From Branchiostoma floridae (Eukaryota > Chordata > Leptocardii > Amphioxiformes > Branchiostomatidae): a DNA stretch of 64,000 nucleotides. A program made the translations under genes and the position numbers. Position 1 is the first letter of the stretch, and every line of letters starts with the position of its first letter. The stretch lies in assembly GCF_000003815.2 (NCBI RefSeq), contig NC_049979.1, forward strand, positions 28,454,249 through 28,518,248. Reading direction: 5' to 3'. Positions 46,205-57,060 of the stretch are shown here, piece by piece. The notes beneath the pieces are model-generated. The model searched no databases. It was not told the origin of the DNA and was given only the letters and a program-made list of their open reading frames with translations.

Positions 46205-47560
46205 GGGCTAAATCACTGAATTATTTCTTCATTGTGCTAACCGAAAAAAGCTTGGAAAAATTTCCCCGGTACGAGGGGTGATCAATAAGTCCTCGGCCTC
46301 ACCAACAAATAACAAGCACAACTCAGATTTTCAGGCGAAACTTCATAGTATGAAGTCTTTTATCAATATCCTCCAAATTTCAAATCATTGGAGTCATTAC
46401 TTTCCAGGCATTCGTTTTTTTCTAAATTAGAAGGTAAGTGGGGAGAAAAAGAAGGGTGAAGTGTGATCAGACAATTTGATCTCACACCTCAGGTTGCAGA
46501 TCAAATGTCCACCTTTTTTTTCGTTATAATTTACCTAACGTTACTGGGTGTCGCCTGCAACATAATGATCACAATAATTTGAATTTTGGTACACATTTAT
46601 ATAAGACTTTATACATGTACGTGGGGTTATCTATAAGTCCTCGGATTTACCGAGAAATAATAAGCACAGCTAAGATTTCGAAGCATAGATGTCAAGTATA
46701 AAGTCTTATATAAATTTGTACCAAAATTCAAATTATTGTGATCATTACTTTGCAGGCGACACCCAGTAACGTTAGGTGAGGGAAAAGGAAGAAAACGTGG
46801 ACAATTGACCTAACCTGAGTGTGCGGGTCAATTTGCGCTGCTGGAAGTTAGAAACCCAATTCTTTTTGCTTGAAATAGGAAGAGAATCATTATCAAACAT
46901 TTTGACAATGTCTTAATTTACGGCATGGGAAACTCGACCCACACATGTCTGATCACAATTCACACCACTTTTTTCTCGCCACTTACCTTCTAATTTAGAA
47001 GAAACGAATGCCTGGAAAGTAATGACTCCAATGATTTGAAATTTGGAGGATATCGATAAAAGGCTTCATACTATGAAGTTGTGCCTGAAAATCTGAGTTG
47101 TGCTTGTTATTTCTTGGTGAGGCCGAGGACGTATTGATCACCCCTCGTACAATGAACCTGTAAATACTGTACATAGTGTCTTTTTTCTGTCACGACCAGT
47201 AGAGGAATAGCTCTTCAGTGAGCTCAGCTAGTTAAAGATCACTTTATTTCTTCATTTTGCTTGCCAAAAAGAGGTTGGAAAAATTCCCCGGTACAATGAA
47301 CCTGTAAATACTGTACTTAGCGTCTGTCTTCCCTGTCGCGACCAGTGGATGAAAAACTCTTCAGCGAGCTAAACTGGTTCGAAAGATCACTTTATTTCTT
47401 CATTGTAATTGTGCTTGCCAAAAAGAGCTTGGCAAATTTCACCATTATAATGAACCTCTAAATACTGTACTTAGCATCTGTTTTCTGTTGTCACGACCAA
47501 TGAATGAAAATTTTTTCAGCGACCTTAACTGGTTCAACAAGATCACTTTCTTCTTACTTT
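46205..47560 (+). repeat. tandem array of about 150-bp units, first unit split by a mariner-like element
   Basis: CAATGAACCTGTAAATACTG unit landmarks fall at 47150, 47294 and 47448, each preceded by TTGGAAAAATT-like and GATCACTTTATTTCTTCATT-like blocks. The first unit is interrupted after CCCCGG (46269) by the element at 46272-47147. Confidence 0.8.
46270..47149. mobile_element. 876-bp mariner-like foldback MITE with TA duplication
   Basis: The ends CGAGGGGTGATCAATAAGTC and the complement (GTATTGATCACCCCTCG at the right) enclose 46272-47147, with TA at 46270-46271 and 47148-47149. Arms of about 240 and 220 bp are nearly complementary. Inside sits a second, partly independent hairpin whose arms (about 46488-46617 and 46690-46815) share GTCGCCTGCAA and its complement, with a loop containing GGGGTTATCTATAAGTCCTC, itself like a terminal repeat. 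No transposase. Tc1/mariner affiliation rests on TA and the ends. Confidence 0.85.
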
Positions 47561-48014
47561 TTGTACACACGAGTACATTGGGTGTACAGAATAGCAAACG
47601 CTCCATTGTACTAACGTTATATAAAAGATAATGAATCAACCATTTGGCTATAATGTTACAGTATTTATGTATCTTTGATGCCTATATAATGAGAGCGGCC
47701 TTACCTACATTATTGGTACGATTTGTTTCGTGCATATAAATGGACGTTTTTAGCCGGGCGGACTATGAGTGGCTTCGAAAGACGTTTTCACCCATTCGTT
47801 AAGTTTTTTAATTAATTTTTCTTCTCCGTGCATCAATCATTGTGGTATTCCTGACAGTACCGTAGGCATGGCACGGATTTTGAGATCAGAAAAGTCCGCC
47901 TACCCATGTCGGGGACGATTATTGGTATTAACCACGCTTTCCGATGGAGTTCAGCACCAAGGACGTACCCTGCATGCATAGGGTAGTAAGTAGTGGAGCA
48001 CCACCAGTAATGTT

Positions 48015-48300
48015 ACGGTTCAATTTTTAAACCGGGGCCCGACCGGGCAGCTTTTGACAAGCAAATGTACGATATAAAATACAACAAAACACAATTTATA
48101 TACACACAAACAGAGTTAATTGCATATTCTTGCCCGAGAGCTAATTGTAAGTGACAAAAATGACAAACAATGTTAAATAGTAAATAGTTTACTAGTAGTA
48201 AGCAACAACTCTAAAGTCTAACGCTAAAATGTAACTTACGGGGTGTGACTTATTTTTCTGAGACAGTGAAGGACGAATTCGAAGGATTTCACATTTTCTG
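48015..48300 (+). repeat. GC-ended MITE fragment followed by an R4 copy
   Basis: TTTTTAAACCGGGGCCCGAC and CGGGCAGC mark the MITE's left end (about 48015-48095). TTGCATATTCTTGCCCGAGA, GCTAATTGTAAGTGAC and AGTGAAGGACGAATTCGAAG then match R4. Confidence 0.6.
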
Positions 48301-50414
48301 TAATGTATGGGTTCTGTGATGTAAAAAGGAGAGTAACAGATGGACTGCGTTACCTCTTGCGCCACTGGGGCTTGCCTACCAGTACAAAAAGCTATTACCT
48401 CATCTCAACAAAAATGTCATGATGGAATAAGGCAAGGAACTTCGGATGGGCTTGTCAGTTTGATATGTGTTTCTGTTGAATATTGGAAGAGTCACCTTCG
48501 GGAGCAGCAGAAATCCGCTATTTTTTATGCTCCACAAAACATTAAAATTGCTTTGTTCTACTTCGCCAGTCCGGCTAACGCGGCCGTTAAACCATTTCTG
48601 TTCGAGCTGTGCTACAATCCCCGAAGGTTTGTCTTGAACAAAAACTTTGTAATATCCTACTTTTTTTCGATGTACTGTAAAAAGGGAGAATGTTAGCGGA
48701 GGTTTTATGTTGGCGGTTTTGACCTCTTTAAAATCAACACGAACTTTCTACAGTGAGCCCATATACATGACAGTTACGGCCGTAAACTCAAAACCACCGT
48801 GGACACTCCTTTTTTTTCTACCGCGAAACTAAATCCTTTCTAGCAATTTTCCTTTTAGCTTTACAGTACGCCGTTGAATGAATAAATAAATGAATGAATC
48901 TATGAATGAATGAATGAATGAATGCATGGATGAATGAATGGAGGAATGAACGAATGAATGAATGAAGCACAAACGTCATTCTCTCATATTTCTGTTGATA
49001 TAATTTTGATAGTTCCTATGCTGCAAACCCTTTATGTAATGCCATAGGTTGCGTATACTCTCTTTTTCTCAACGGATCAGCTCTGGGTATGATATTGTTT
49101 ACAAAAAGTTTCCAGCCACTTTTGTAACAACGATACATATACAGTTAGCTAGGTAGCCAGAAACCTTTAGCTAGTCATGCATAAGTGTTAGCTTTACTTG
49201 TTTTTAATGTGAAACCTATTTTATTCTACTACTAGCATATATGTATCTTCATTTTGTATATTTATATATGTCTGTGGCCACGATACCAGCCTCGCTGCCT
49301 AGTGTCCACAACGTATTGTTTTGTCACAATTTGAATAAAGTCAAAGTAGCCTGTTGCACATATATAACGTTATAATAGTTTCACTGCGCTCTTGCCCGTG
49401 CCCGCCGTAAGAGCATATGTCATTACATTATGATGGCCTATTTGTAGCGTACACCGCACGCAGGCCTAGCAATTGGCTTCTAATCTTGCAATCAAATTCC
49501 CTACAATCAAATAGAACATTGAGTCGCATACCGCTGTTTTTATTGCCGGATTTGCGTAAGATAGCTATAATTGCATATTGGGTACGTAAGTGATATGAGA
49601 GTGCTTTAGTCTTATTGAATTATTACGGGACGCTCCTATATGACATTTATTTCGTTTTGTTTGTGAGTTTTATAACATTGTAGAGTTCATTCCAAGTTAC
49701 CGCTAGGGTTATCATTGTCTTCACTTACAAATGTTTTCAATTCTTTGTGATCATATATTTATATGTCTAAGCAATTTGATGCTTTATGGGGCAATAACCC
49801 AAATGTACCACTTGGAAAATGTTACAAATATTTGCAAATATTCCTGAAAGTGAAAGAATCAAATAGATGTCTGACGGTCATTCCAAACAAGTAGGTCTTT
49901 ATACGGTCCTATTTAAAATAAATGTTTCCAAAATATTTTATGGAGTTCAAATAAATCTTCATATTCATTTTTCAACTATCGTGGTTAAGATATTCTTTTA
50001 TTTAAACGTTATTACAAATAGTAGTCAAAACGTGGAATTCAATCTATGAAGAAGGTCGAACTTGAGAACTTGGTCACGTATTTGTTTGGAAAGTGATCAT
50101 AAGTTTTAAACTATGGGTTCGGAAAACATTCGACTGAACGAATGATTATAACGCCCTCCGGGTATCTAGGATATAGAACTGATGTTTCCAATATTTTCAG
50201 GATATATTTTCCAAATCCCACCCACTGCTTGCTGAACCGGATGATACGCCTGAATTCCCCAGAGGCTGACCTTCAATTTCTTTTTCATAAGACCTCAATA
50301 TATTGTGGATGATCCGAGGCGTTCAGAACCACTCGCGAGTCTGTTGCGTACAGCTGCGGTTAACGGTCTTTTACTAAGTTAGTTTTAAATATGGTGTTTG
50401 GAATGTACGTTTGG
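48301..50414. other. intronic DNA with an (ATGA)n tract
   Basis: (ATGA)n occurs at about 48880-48966. A possible transcript or element 3' end with AATAAAG lies near 49333. A 118-codon frame (48340-48696) is unrecognised. No gene is supported. Confidence 0.4.
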
Positions 50415-50660
50415 GATGTCCCTGTGGCTAAACTGGTAGCAGCCTCACAGTTGGTAGACAGGACATCTCGGTTGAGGTTTCACTGTGTTTCGGAAAGGAC
50501 GTAGATACCTGAAAACGTTTTCATTGAATGATAGACATCGTCACGTGACTGTTGCTTTCAAACATATCAAAGATAAGATAAGATAACTTTATTGCAAGAT
50601 CATGCTCGTAGGCTAATTGCGGACACAGTAAATCAGTGGTATACAGAATACTTTAATAAC
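50415..50660 (+). repeat. SINE family 1 head, then an R4 fragment
   Basis: GGGATGTCCCTGTGGCTAAA begins an A-box-like SINE head, and GACATCTCGGTTGAGGTTTC continues it. A separate ACTTTATTGCAAGATCATGC and GTAGGCTAATTGCGGACA block at 50585-50625 is R4. Confidence 0.6.
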
Positions 50661-50767
50661 AAAGAAGGAAAATGGAATATGTAGAGAAATCAAAAGGAAT
50701 GGCATCTATTCTGAATATATTGTCTCACTTTTTTAACGGTTCCCCTACCGTTTAAGAGGAAGTATTA

Positions 50768-50980
50768 ACGCTAGTTCACCTTTATTCTCGGGGTGACCTA
50801 TATCTGTTATTTTTAAAACAAGGTACTTCGGGATATCAAGTCGACGAAAGGAGGTTTCAAATTGCAATACATGTATTTTCAAAGCATTGCAGCTTGAAAC
50901 CACCGTCCGTCGACTTGATATCCATAGATACGCTTTACCAACGGATGTAGGTTACCCCGCGAATAAAGGTGAACTAGCGT
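50768..50980. mobile_element. palindromic MITE GCTAGTTCACCTTTAT, copy 3 (clean)
   Basis: Ends ACGCTAGTTCACCTTTATTC and AATAAAGGTGAACTAGCGT are inverted. Inner GATATCAAGTCGACG / CGTCGACTTGATATCC arms make most of the 213 bp a hairpin. Five copies or parts are in the window. Confidence 0.85.
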
Positions 50981-51229
50981 CTATTACACTGGAATATAAC
51001 AACACTGGCTTCTCTCCTTGCCTCCGAATGATTACATAGGCGCTTTACAGAAAACTCCAACCTGATTTATTTCCCACTAAAGCTTTTACGAGACCTACTT
51101 ACAGTGCAGAAAACCGGAGCCATTTATCGACTCTCCGGCGCGATATTGGCTTTTATATTACTCCAGCAAAGACTGTGTGCAATAGACTTAGCTTCTTATA
51201 CACTTGGCGGTTTCTCTACCACGGTGTAA

Positions 51230-52440
51230 GCCATTAAGAGGGTATCTCACTGGGCCGCGTCTGTTGGCAATACAGTATTGCGGCAACTTTGCGATTTTTT
51301 TGTGTGTGCCAAGTTTCCCTGATGTTTTAGCACACGGGTAAAATGTCTAAAATATATGACCTCTAAAAACAAAATGGCCGCGCTCAGTTTCGACCCTAGT
51401 GACAAGATATTCAGTGATCGAGACTGTTGGCGACTAGTAAGCGTCTAGGTCGCCAACAATTCGCGATATTATTTTGCAAGTTGAATTTTTTTTAATCTAA
51501 AAAAATTGCAACGTGTTGGCGACTGTACGCGAATGTTTTTCTTCGGGACAATGGAAGATTTCTTCCGCCTTGGTAACTTTAACCACCTGGTAGTAGTTTT
51601 ACGAGGTGGAAGTGTTGGTCAAACCACGAGATGGATGATCAACTACACTCCTACCGCGTAAAACTCCTACCGGGTCCAAAGGATTACCCCGTCGGCAGAA
51701 AGCTTCGTCTGCCCTGAAGATAGTCTGGCCAACCCACGGTAGACTGGATGCCATGATAAGAAGCTCTAGTGGGTTGCCCCCGGTTCATGCACTAAGAGTG
51801 ACACATCCCTGAGCGTTTTTGGCCTAACGGTTTGCATCTCGCCCTTGTAGCCCGTGGTTACCCATGTGAATGATGTGTAGTCCTTTCTCCGGAGAGCTAG
51901 ATAAATGCCTCTACTCCACAAACATTTCCTTCTCCACAGATCGTATGTTGTTGGCCCCTGAAGTCTTCTCACAATGAACACGGCGCCTCGCATGTGCACT
52001 TACCGTCATACTGTTGAGGATTACATCTAATAGGCTATGTTTGCGCTTCCCGCCAAAAGCAACCTTCTGACACATGCTCTAACGGATTTCAAGTTCTCCT
52101 ATTCTCAAAGACATTTTGAGATAAGAAACGGGAAGGAAATGGCCTGGAAGAGTCTAGGGAAATGGATGACTGCGCAACTATAGGAGATAGACTTCAGACT
52201 TTGATAGATAGTTTCGGCATGACCGCTCCGGAGGCGAAGGTCGTCAATGCAAAAACTAACCTGTGTGTAGATAATTTCTGGCTTCCCGAAAGGCTTATTG
52301 GTTCCATATCCTTGACCAGTGGAAATTTTTCCAGAAGTCTGGATAAAGGCCAACAGAGCAGGAATAAAACCTTGCTAGCAGAGACAGGCTTGTTTGGAAG
52401 ATATGACAGGCAACAATGCACATCTTGTTGAGTGAAATGT
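51230..52440. other. mixed patch: possible TTAA element and two unrecognised frames
   Basis: TTAA-GAGGGTATCTCACTG at 51234 resembles a TTAA-type MITE end; its partner end was not found. Frames at 51766-51999 (minus, 77 codons) and 52162-52431 (plus, 89 codons) have protein-like composition but no domain I can name. They may be decayed retroelement or exon sequence. Confidence 0.3.
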
Positions 52441-52469
52441 TTCATTCGCCCGGTCATTAGTTAACGAAC

Positions 52470-52765
52470 TGTTAAGATGGATGGATGGAGGGGGCGAGGG
52501 AGGATGGAGGGATGGTAGGACGGATAGATGGAGGAACGGATGGAAGAAAAGATGGACGGATGGATGGTTAGACGGATTGATGGAGTAATGGATGAATGGA
52601 TGGATGGATGGAGGGATGGAGGGGCGGATGGTGAATGAATGGATGGATGGATGGATGGATGGATGGATGGATGGGTGGATGGTGAATGGATGGATGGATG
52701 GATGGATGGATGGATGGATGGATGGATGGATGGATGGATGGATGGATGGATGGATGGATGGAGGG
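52470..52765. repeat. (GGAT)n microsatellite
   Basis: Degenerate GATG/GGAT repeats from 52470 become nearly pure from about 52640 to 52762. Confidence 0.95.
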
Positions 52766-52978
52766 TTAAAAAGGATAGCCCATTGTAAGCCTACTTTTCG
52801 ATGAAGTTTGATTTTAGCATTGTGAGCTCAGTTCTCATTATTTGCTCCGCCGCGCTCAACAGACGTGCGCTATGTAGTGTGTAACGCCCAAATATCCGTT
52901 TATTTTCAAATCCAAACATCGAGAAGATAGCAATAGGTTAATGGTATAGGGCGTCCCGTAAGTCCCACATTGTAGTTT

Positions 52979-53388
52979 AGGCCACAGCAAGTAAATCTTA
53001 TGGATAACATCCTATGCAGAGTTCAAAAATAACGAGATAGCGCGAAAAACACACAACTTTTCAAAATAGACACCATAAACGTCGTAACAAGATTTAAAGT
53101 GACATTGCAAAACGTGGCATCACAACTAACAAGGCATTCATTCCAAAAAGTGAACTAATGTTGTAAAAGTGATACTAGTGTGGTAGCTTCTATACTGTTG
53201 GCACTTTTACAACTATCCAACAAGTTTCATTTCTGCAACTATACCTCCCTAGTGTCACACTTTTACAAGTATGATTATTAGGCTACAACACAACATGTTT
53301 GCCTATTATGGTCTATCTGACAATCCCCGAAGAGGAAAAAAATAATGAGCGCGCTGATGTCATCCATAAAATTTACTTGCTGTGGCCT
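52979..53388. mobile_element. 410-bp MITE with AGGCCACAGCAAGTAAAT ends
   Basis: Left end AGGCCACAGCAAGTAAATCT, continuing TATGGATAACATC, is mirrored at the right by GATGTCATCCATAAAATT and ACTTGCTGTGGCCT. GTTGTAAAAGTG-type motifs repeat inside. A relative of the right end is next to the assembly gap at about 24870-24905. Confidence 0.75.
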
Positions 53389-53639
53389 GAGCACCAACAG
53401 GGGTTAATTGTCCTTAGAACTCTTTTGCGGCTGAAAATGGTGTGAAAAATCTGGGACTGATAGCGAGATAATGGGGCAGAAATGACCCGAGCACTGGGGA
53501 AAATCGACCCAAGTATGTGTGCTCTTCCATTATCTACAAGGTTGAAAATAGTTTAAAATCCGTAGAGAAATTCGAAATACTAATCTTGGTTGTTGTCGCA
53601 GCTTGGTTTCGTACAAAAGTTTGTAGAAAGGTATAGTTA

Positions 53640-53812
53640 AATGTCGTCCTATAGCCTTTTGAGACCATAGGGGCAGTGGATTATTATCCACTACTAGTAT
53701 GTCTAGGGCAAACCATCTCTTTCCACCGCCTTTTACCTCGCCAACCGAAGTCAGGTACGTTTGTATTATAGGTTAAAGGAATAAAGTCGTATTATAGTGC
53801 AATTCCAAGGGC
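53640..53812 (-). mobile_element. body of SINE family 2, downstream half of a split copy
   Basis: On the minus strand GTGCCCTTGGAATTGCAC leads into ACGACTTTATTCC and ACCTGACTTCGGTTGGCGAG, matching the second copy at 25955-26165. The tRNA-like head is not here but on the far side of the retrotransposon, at 55362-55440. Confidence 0.7.
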
Positions 53813-53834
53813 ACATACATACATACATACATAA
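53813..53834 (-). repeat. (ATGT)n tail of the retrotransposon
   Basis: About five ATGT units on the minus strand start roughly 15 nt after the reverse transcriptase stop codon. Non-LTR elements of several clades end in short microsatellites instead of poly(A). Confidence 0.7.
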
Positions 53835-53845
53835 TTCATCCGGTT

Positions 53846-55354
53846 TTACACCGGTGAGGTACAGTCTGAAGCACAAGATTTCCAGAATGATCTGTCCTTC
53901 ATTGCTGACAGTAAACTTTGCCCTGACAGTCCAATGTCTCTTTCTATCATTGTCTTTAAGGTAATGTACGGTCGGCCAACTCTGCGCCTTCCTTCTGGTA
54001 GCCAGTCCATTAGTCTCCCTGCAGGCTCGTTCCCACGAACCACGTGCCCTGCCAGGGCGAGTCGGCGCTGCCTCACCACAGATGAAATGGCTGGGAGTGG
54101 GCCGTATAGTTGCTTGTTGGTTAAACAGTCTCTCCATGAAACATTACACACCTTTCTCAACATTTTCGTATAAGTACCATCCAATTTTTTGCTCTGTGCT
54201 GCTGTCATAGTCCATGACTCACAACTATACAGTAGAATGGACTCAGTACATGCTTTAAACACTTTGGTTTTTGTGTGCTTACTGATGGGTGCTTTCCATA
54301 TCTTTTGTAAGGAATGGAGAGAACTCCAGGCTTGAGCAATCCTACATTCCATATCCTTCTCAGAATTGGTATAGCCACCTAAGTACTTAAAGTCTACTAC
54401 ACGCTCGATTTCAGAACCGTCGGAAGTAGTTAGTTGCTGGGAAGATGATGGGTTTATATGCATGTATTTTGTTTTTGACGGGTTCAAATATAAGCCGATG
54501 GCCTGACATGCCACTTCTACTTTGTCTAACAGGATTTGTGCAAAAAGTAATGAGTTTTCCAAAAGGGCAATGTCATCTGCAAAATCGATATCGGCGAGGA
54601 CTTCTGCAGGGTAGCGACTACTACGCCGACGACGGAGTGTAAAACCATCAGTGTCTGAAATCGAGCACCTTAAGGCATAGTCTAGACATATAATGAACAA
54701 AAATGGAGCAAGAGGGTCCCCCTGCAGTACACCAGTATCAATGCTAAACATGTCAGTTTCTCCATCTGGAGTGATAACAACTGCGGATGTATCTCTGTAC
54801 ATAACTGCTATAGCATTAACAATGTCTTTTGGAACCCCATATGCCTCTAAGATCTTAAACATTTTACTACGGTTAATACAATCGAATGCTTTGCGAAAGT
54901 CGATAAATACTACGACAAGCTCTTTGTCAAAATTCTTTAGCTCTTCGACAATGCGACGCAGCGCAAGTATGTGTGAAGTAGTAGATCGACTTTGTCGAAA
55001 ACCATTCTGATTAGGGCGTAGAATTTTATCAATAATAGGTCGGATCCTGTTAAGCAGGCAGCGGTTATACACCTTACATGCAGTTTGTGATAAGGAAATA
55101 CCTCTATAATTGTTCGCAGATCTAAGGTCCCCTTTCTTTGGAATTGGAACAATTCCGGATACTCCCCATTCCTTTGGACGGTTTCCATTGTAGGTGCCAT
55201 TGCAGAACTGGAGTAGGACTCTCCTTACTTTGGGCATAGTCCAGAATTCCAGGGGTAGACCATCGAGGCCAGAGGCCTTTCCATGTTTCATCTGTTGTAC
55301 AGCCATGTCCACTTCTTCTTGAGAGAATTCTCCACTTTTGAAGCACCTCTCCAC
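53846..55354 (-). mobile_element. 5'-truncated non-LTR retrotransposon, reverse transcriptase ORF
   Basis: An uninterrupted frame of 502 codons. RT landmarks in order: GKASGLDGLP (25-34), IVPIPKKGD (68-76), YRGISL (83-88), QNGFRQSRST (116-125), FIDFRKAFD (150-158, block A), GVLQGDPLAP (208-217, block B) and DFADDIALL (257-265, block C with the catalytic Asp pair). A YLGG motif and a C-terminal CESWTMT...WRDCLTNKQLYG...RQRRLALAGHVVR region follow. No AP endonuclease is present, and the frame opens at a GTG right after a stop, so the 5' part was lost, as in incomplete target-primed reverse transcription. The clade is uncertain. The RT domain has no internal stop, implying a fairly recent insertion. 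It acts in retrotransposition only and is unrelated to the host EGF gene, which runs the other way. Confidence 0.9.
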
Positions 55355-55361
55355 TTATTAA

Positions 55362-55440
55362 GCTACCAATATTGGTAGCATAATAGAATTTGAGCCCAGA
55401 ACCTCTGGATATTACGCCACTGATTTGTTTGTAAGAGATT
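55362..55440 (-). mobile_element. head of the SINE family 2 copy split by the retrotransposon
   Basis: On the minus strand AGAGGTTCTGGGCTCAAATT has the B-box order of the family (compare GGTCCTGGGTTC at 10.15 kb), followed by ATGCTACCAATATTGG where intact copies have ATGCCACCGATGTTG. The retrotransposon starts just after. A perfect 18-bp palindrome (GCTACCAATATTGGTAGC, 55362-55379) sits at the junction. Confidence 0.6.
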
Positions 55441-55589
55441 CATAAGATAAGATTCCATTCATTAATATATTCGTTTGATAACGTATCTCATGATATCGTT
55501 GCATCAATAGCACTTATATTACATTTGTACTTTTCAATGACATAGGCAATACTTGAAACCCCGCGAGAGAAAACGTCAACGTAACGGTT

Positions 55590-55950
55590 TATTTCAAATA
55601 CCATACGTTACAACGTTTCGACAAAATTAGCCAATCAGGAGAAAGCCGTTAAAGTAAAGATCGATGTCAAATACCATACTTACAACGAAGTTAGCCAATC
55701 AGGAATCAGGAGAGCTATTTCCACTTACGTCATTGGATGACGTCACAGACTCAGTGAGTCCGCCAGAACCAGAAAAAAAAACGTTTATTGCTTTTCCAGC
55801 TTTGGATGAAAAAAATTCTGCTCTATTTCAAATACCATTCGTTACAACTTTAACGACAGAATTAGCCAATCAGGAGTTTCCTATTTCCAGTTACGTCATT
55901 GGATGACGTCACAGGCTCACTGAGTTTGTCAGAACCAGAAAAATAACGTC
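55590..55950. promoter_or_regulatory. tandem CCAAT plus CRE module
   Basis: AGCCAATCAG occurs at 55629-55638, 55693-55702 and 55864-55873. A composite TTACGTCATTGGATGACGTC, continuing CAC, occurs near 55726 and 55892; each contains a perfect CRE TGACGTCA (55738-55745, 55904-55911), a half-CRE and an inverted CCAAT box between them. The units repeat at about 166-171 bp. CCAAT plus CRE at short spacing is a hallmark of NF-Y/CREB-regulated promoters. No start codon-bearing exon follows that I recognise. Confidence 0.5.
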
Positions 55951-56019
55951 TATTGCTTTTCGAGCTTTGTATGAAAAATATCTCTTAGATATTTCCTCTC
56001 TATTTGTATTCGACTCACG

Positions 56020-56340
56020 CATTTATGTCCCCACAGGCAAAAACAACCATTCGAGTGTAAACTCATCAAACTCATATGGTTTCGAATCATCATTCCAGGA
56101 ATGCAAAAATGTCGTTATGCCCGTGAGAAATCGATGACACGGTGTAGGTTTCTCCCTGAAATTGATGAGCTTACTATTTCCGCAGCTCCATGAAAGACGT
56201 ATACTCATCCACCCGTGCTCGCAGAGCCTTTGCCAAAGCGAAATGAAAGAAAAAGGGATTGCGCATTGATCCTGTGGACTATAAAAACCGCGTGGCGTGG
56301 GGAACTCGTAACAATGACCACGCATTGAGAATGGGAAATA
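56020..56340. other. unrecognised 100-codon minus-strand frame
   Basis: The minus strand is open at 56023-56325 with GC-balanced, protein-like composition, but no family is recognised and no splice signals stand out. Confidence 0.25.
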
Positions 56341-56379
56341 TGGTACGGGTTTTATGAAAGGTCGGAGAGGTGGGCTGTT

Positions 56380-56725
56380 ATAATTACCTCCATGAAAAAT
56401 GGAGGTATAGTTTTTTTTTGTGTGTCTGTCTGTGTGTCTGTCTGTGTTTCCGCATATTTGTAGTCAGCATAACTTTAGAACCTCTGGATGGATTGTAATG
56501 ATATTTGGCATGTGGGTAGGTGTTGGGAAGACGAATGTCAAGATCAATTTTGGGCCCCCTGGTGAGTGACCTTGGTATTGCAGCAGAACTTTTTGGATCT
56601 TAAAACCTGAACATGCTATGCTCTTGATTATTTTGGTGTCAGAAAGCTTGTGATGTAAAGAAGAAGTGGTGTATGTTTGGGACCCCCAGCGGCTAGTGTT
56701 GGGATAGCAGGGGTACTTTTGTAGA
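56380..56725 (+). repeat. ACCTCCAT-hairpin family copy
   Basis: Hairpin ACCTCCAT/ATGGAGGT at 56386-56406, then a GTGTGTCTGTCTGT tract, ACCTCTGGATGGATTGTAA, TTGGCATGTGGGTAGGTG, TTTTGGGCCCCCTGGTG and GACCTTGGTATTGCAG. Confidence 0.75.
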
Positions 56726-56803
56726 CTGTATCTTGTAGCAGTGCGGAGGTTGTGCATGTCATGGTCACATCTTACGTGGTCATTTTAGTGATGTATCGTT
56801 ATT

Positions 56804-56840
56804 GCTTGGGTCACATTTCCAAACCGGCGCTCGGCCTAAC
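56804..56840 (+). repeat. GC-ended MITE, left-end fragment
   Basis: GGTCACATTTCCAAACCGGC followed by GCTCGGCC; the rest is absent. Confidence 0.6.
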
Positions 56841-56904
56841 AGTTTAAGGTAAAGGCACGTAAGGTACTACTGTGACGTTAGCAATTGGTCAAACGTGCCA
56901 GAAA

Positions 56905-57060
56905 GTTTATAACGCCCACCGTCTGTGGTCAGTCATGGCTTGCTTGAGTGTCCTGATGTACATGGCCTCTTTTATACTTCTTACAAAGTAGTCCTGTTCA
57001 GTGTCCAGTATTCTGACTTTGTCCAGTGAGACGGTATGGCCTGGTCTTCCAGACATTTGT
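56905..57060 (-). pseudogene. Penelope-like element, C-terminal fragment
   Basis: On the minus strand an open segment ends in a stop at about 56911 and reads GHTVSLDKVRILDTEQDYF, then VRSIKEAMYIRTL. This fits the C-terminal pattern of Penelope-like elements (GH.V....V.ILD.E...F.R..KEA.YIR), at and after the GIY-YIG endonuclease. No RT domain adjoins. A related non-coding piece with CAATTGGTCAAA and CACCCACCGTC is at about 62255-62350. Confidence 0.6.

Noticed and set aside
52592-52804. Met/Asp/Gly/Trp repeat protein
   Set aside because: Translation of a GGAT microsatellite.
53766-54137. Separate minus-strand frame at the 3' end of the retrotransposon
   Set aside because: It is an alternative frame overlapping the RT ORF.
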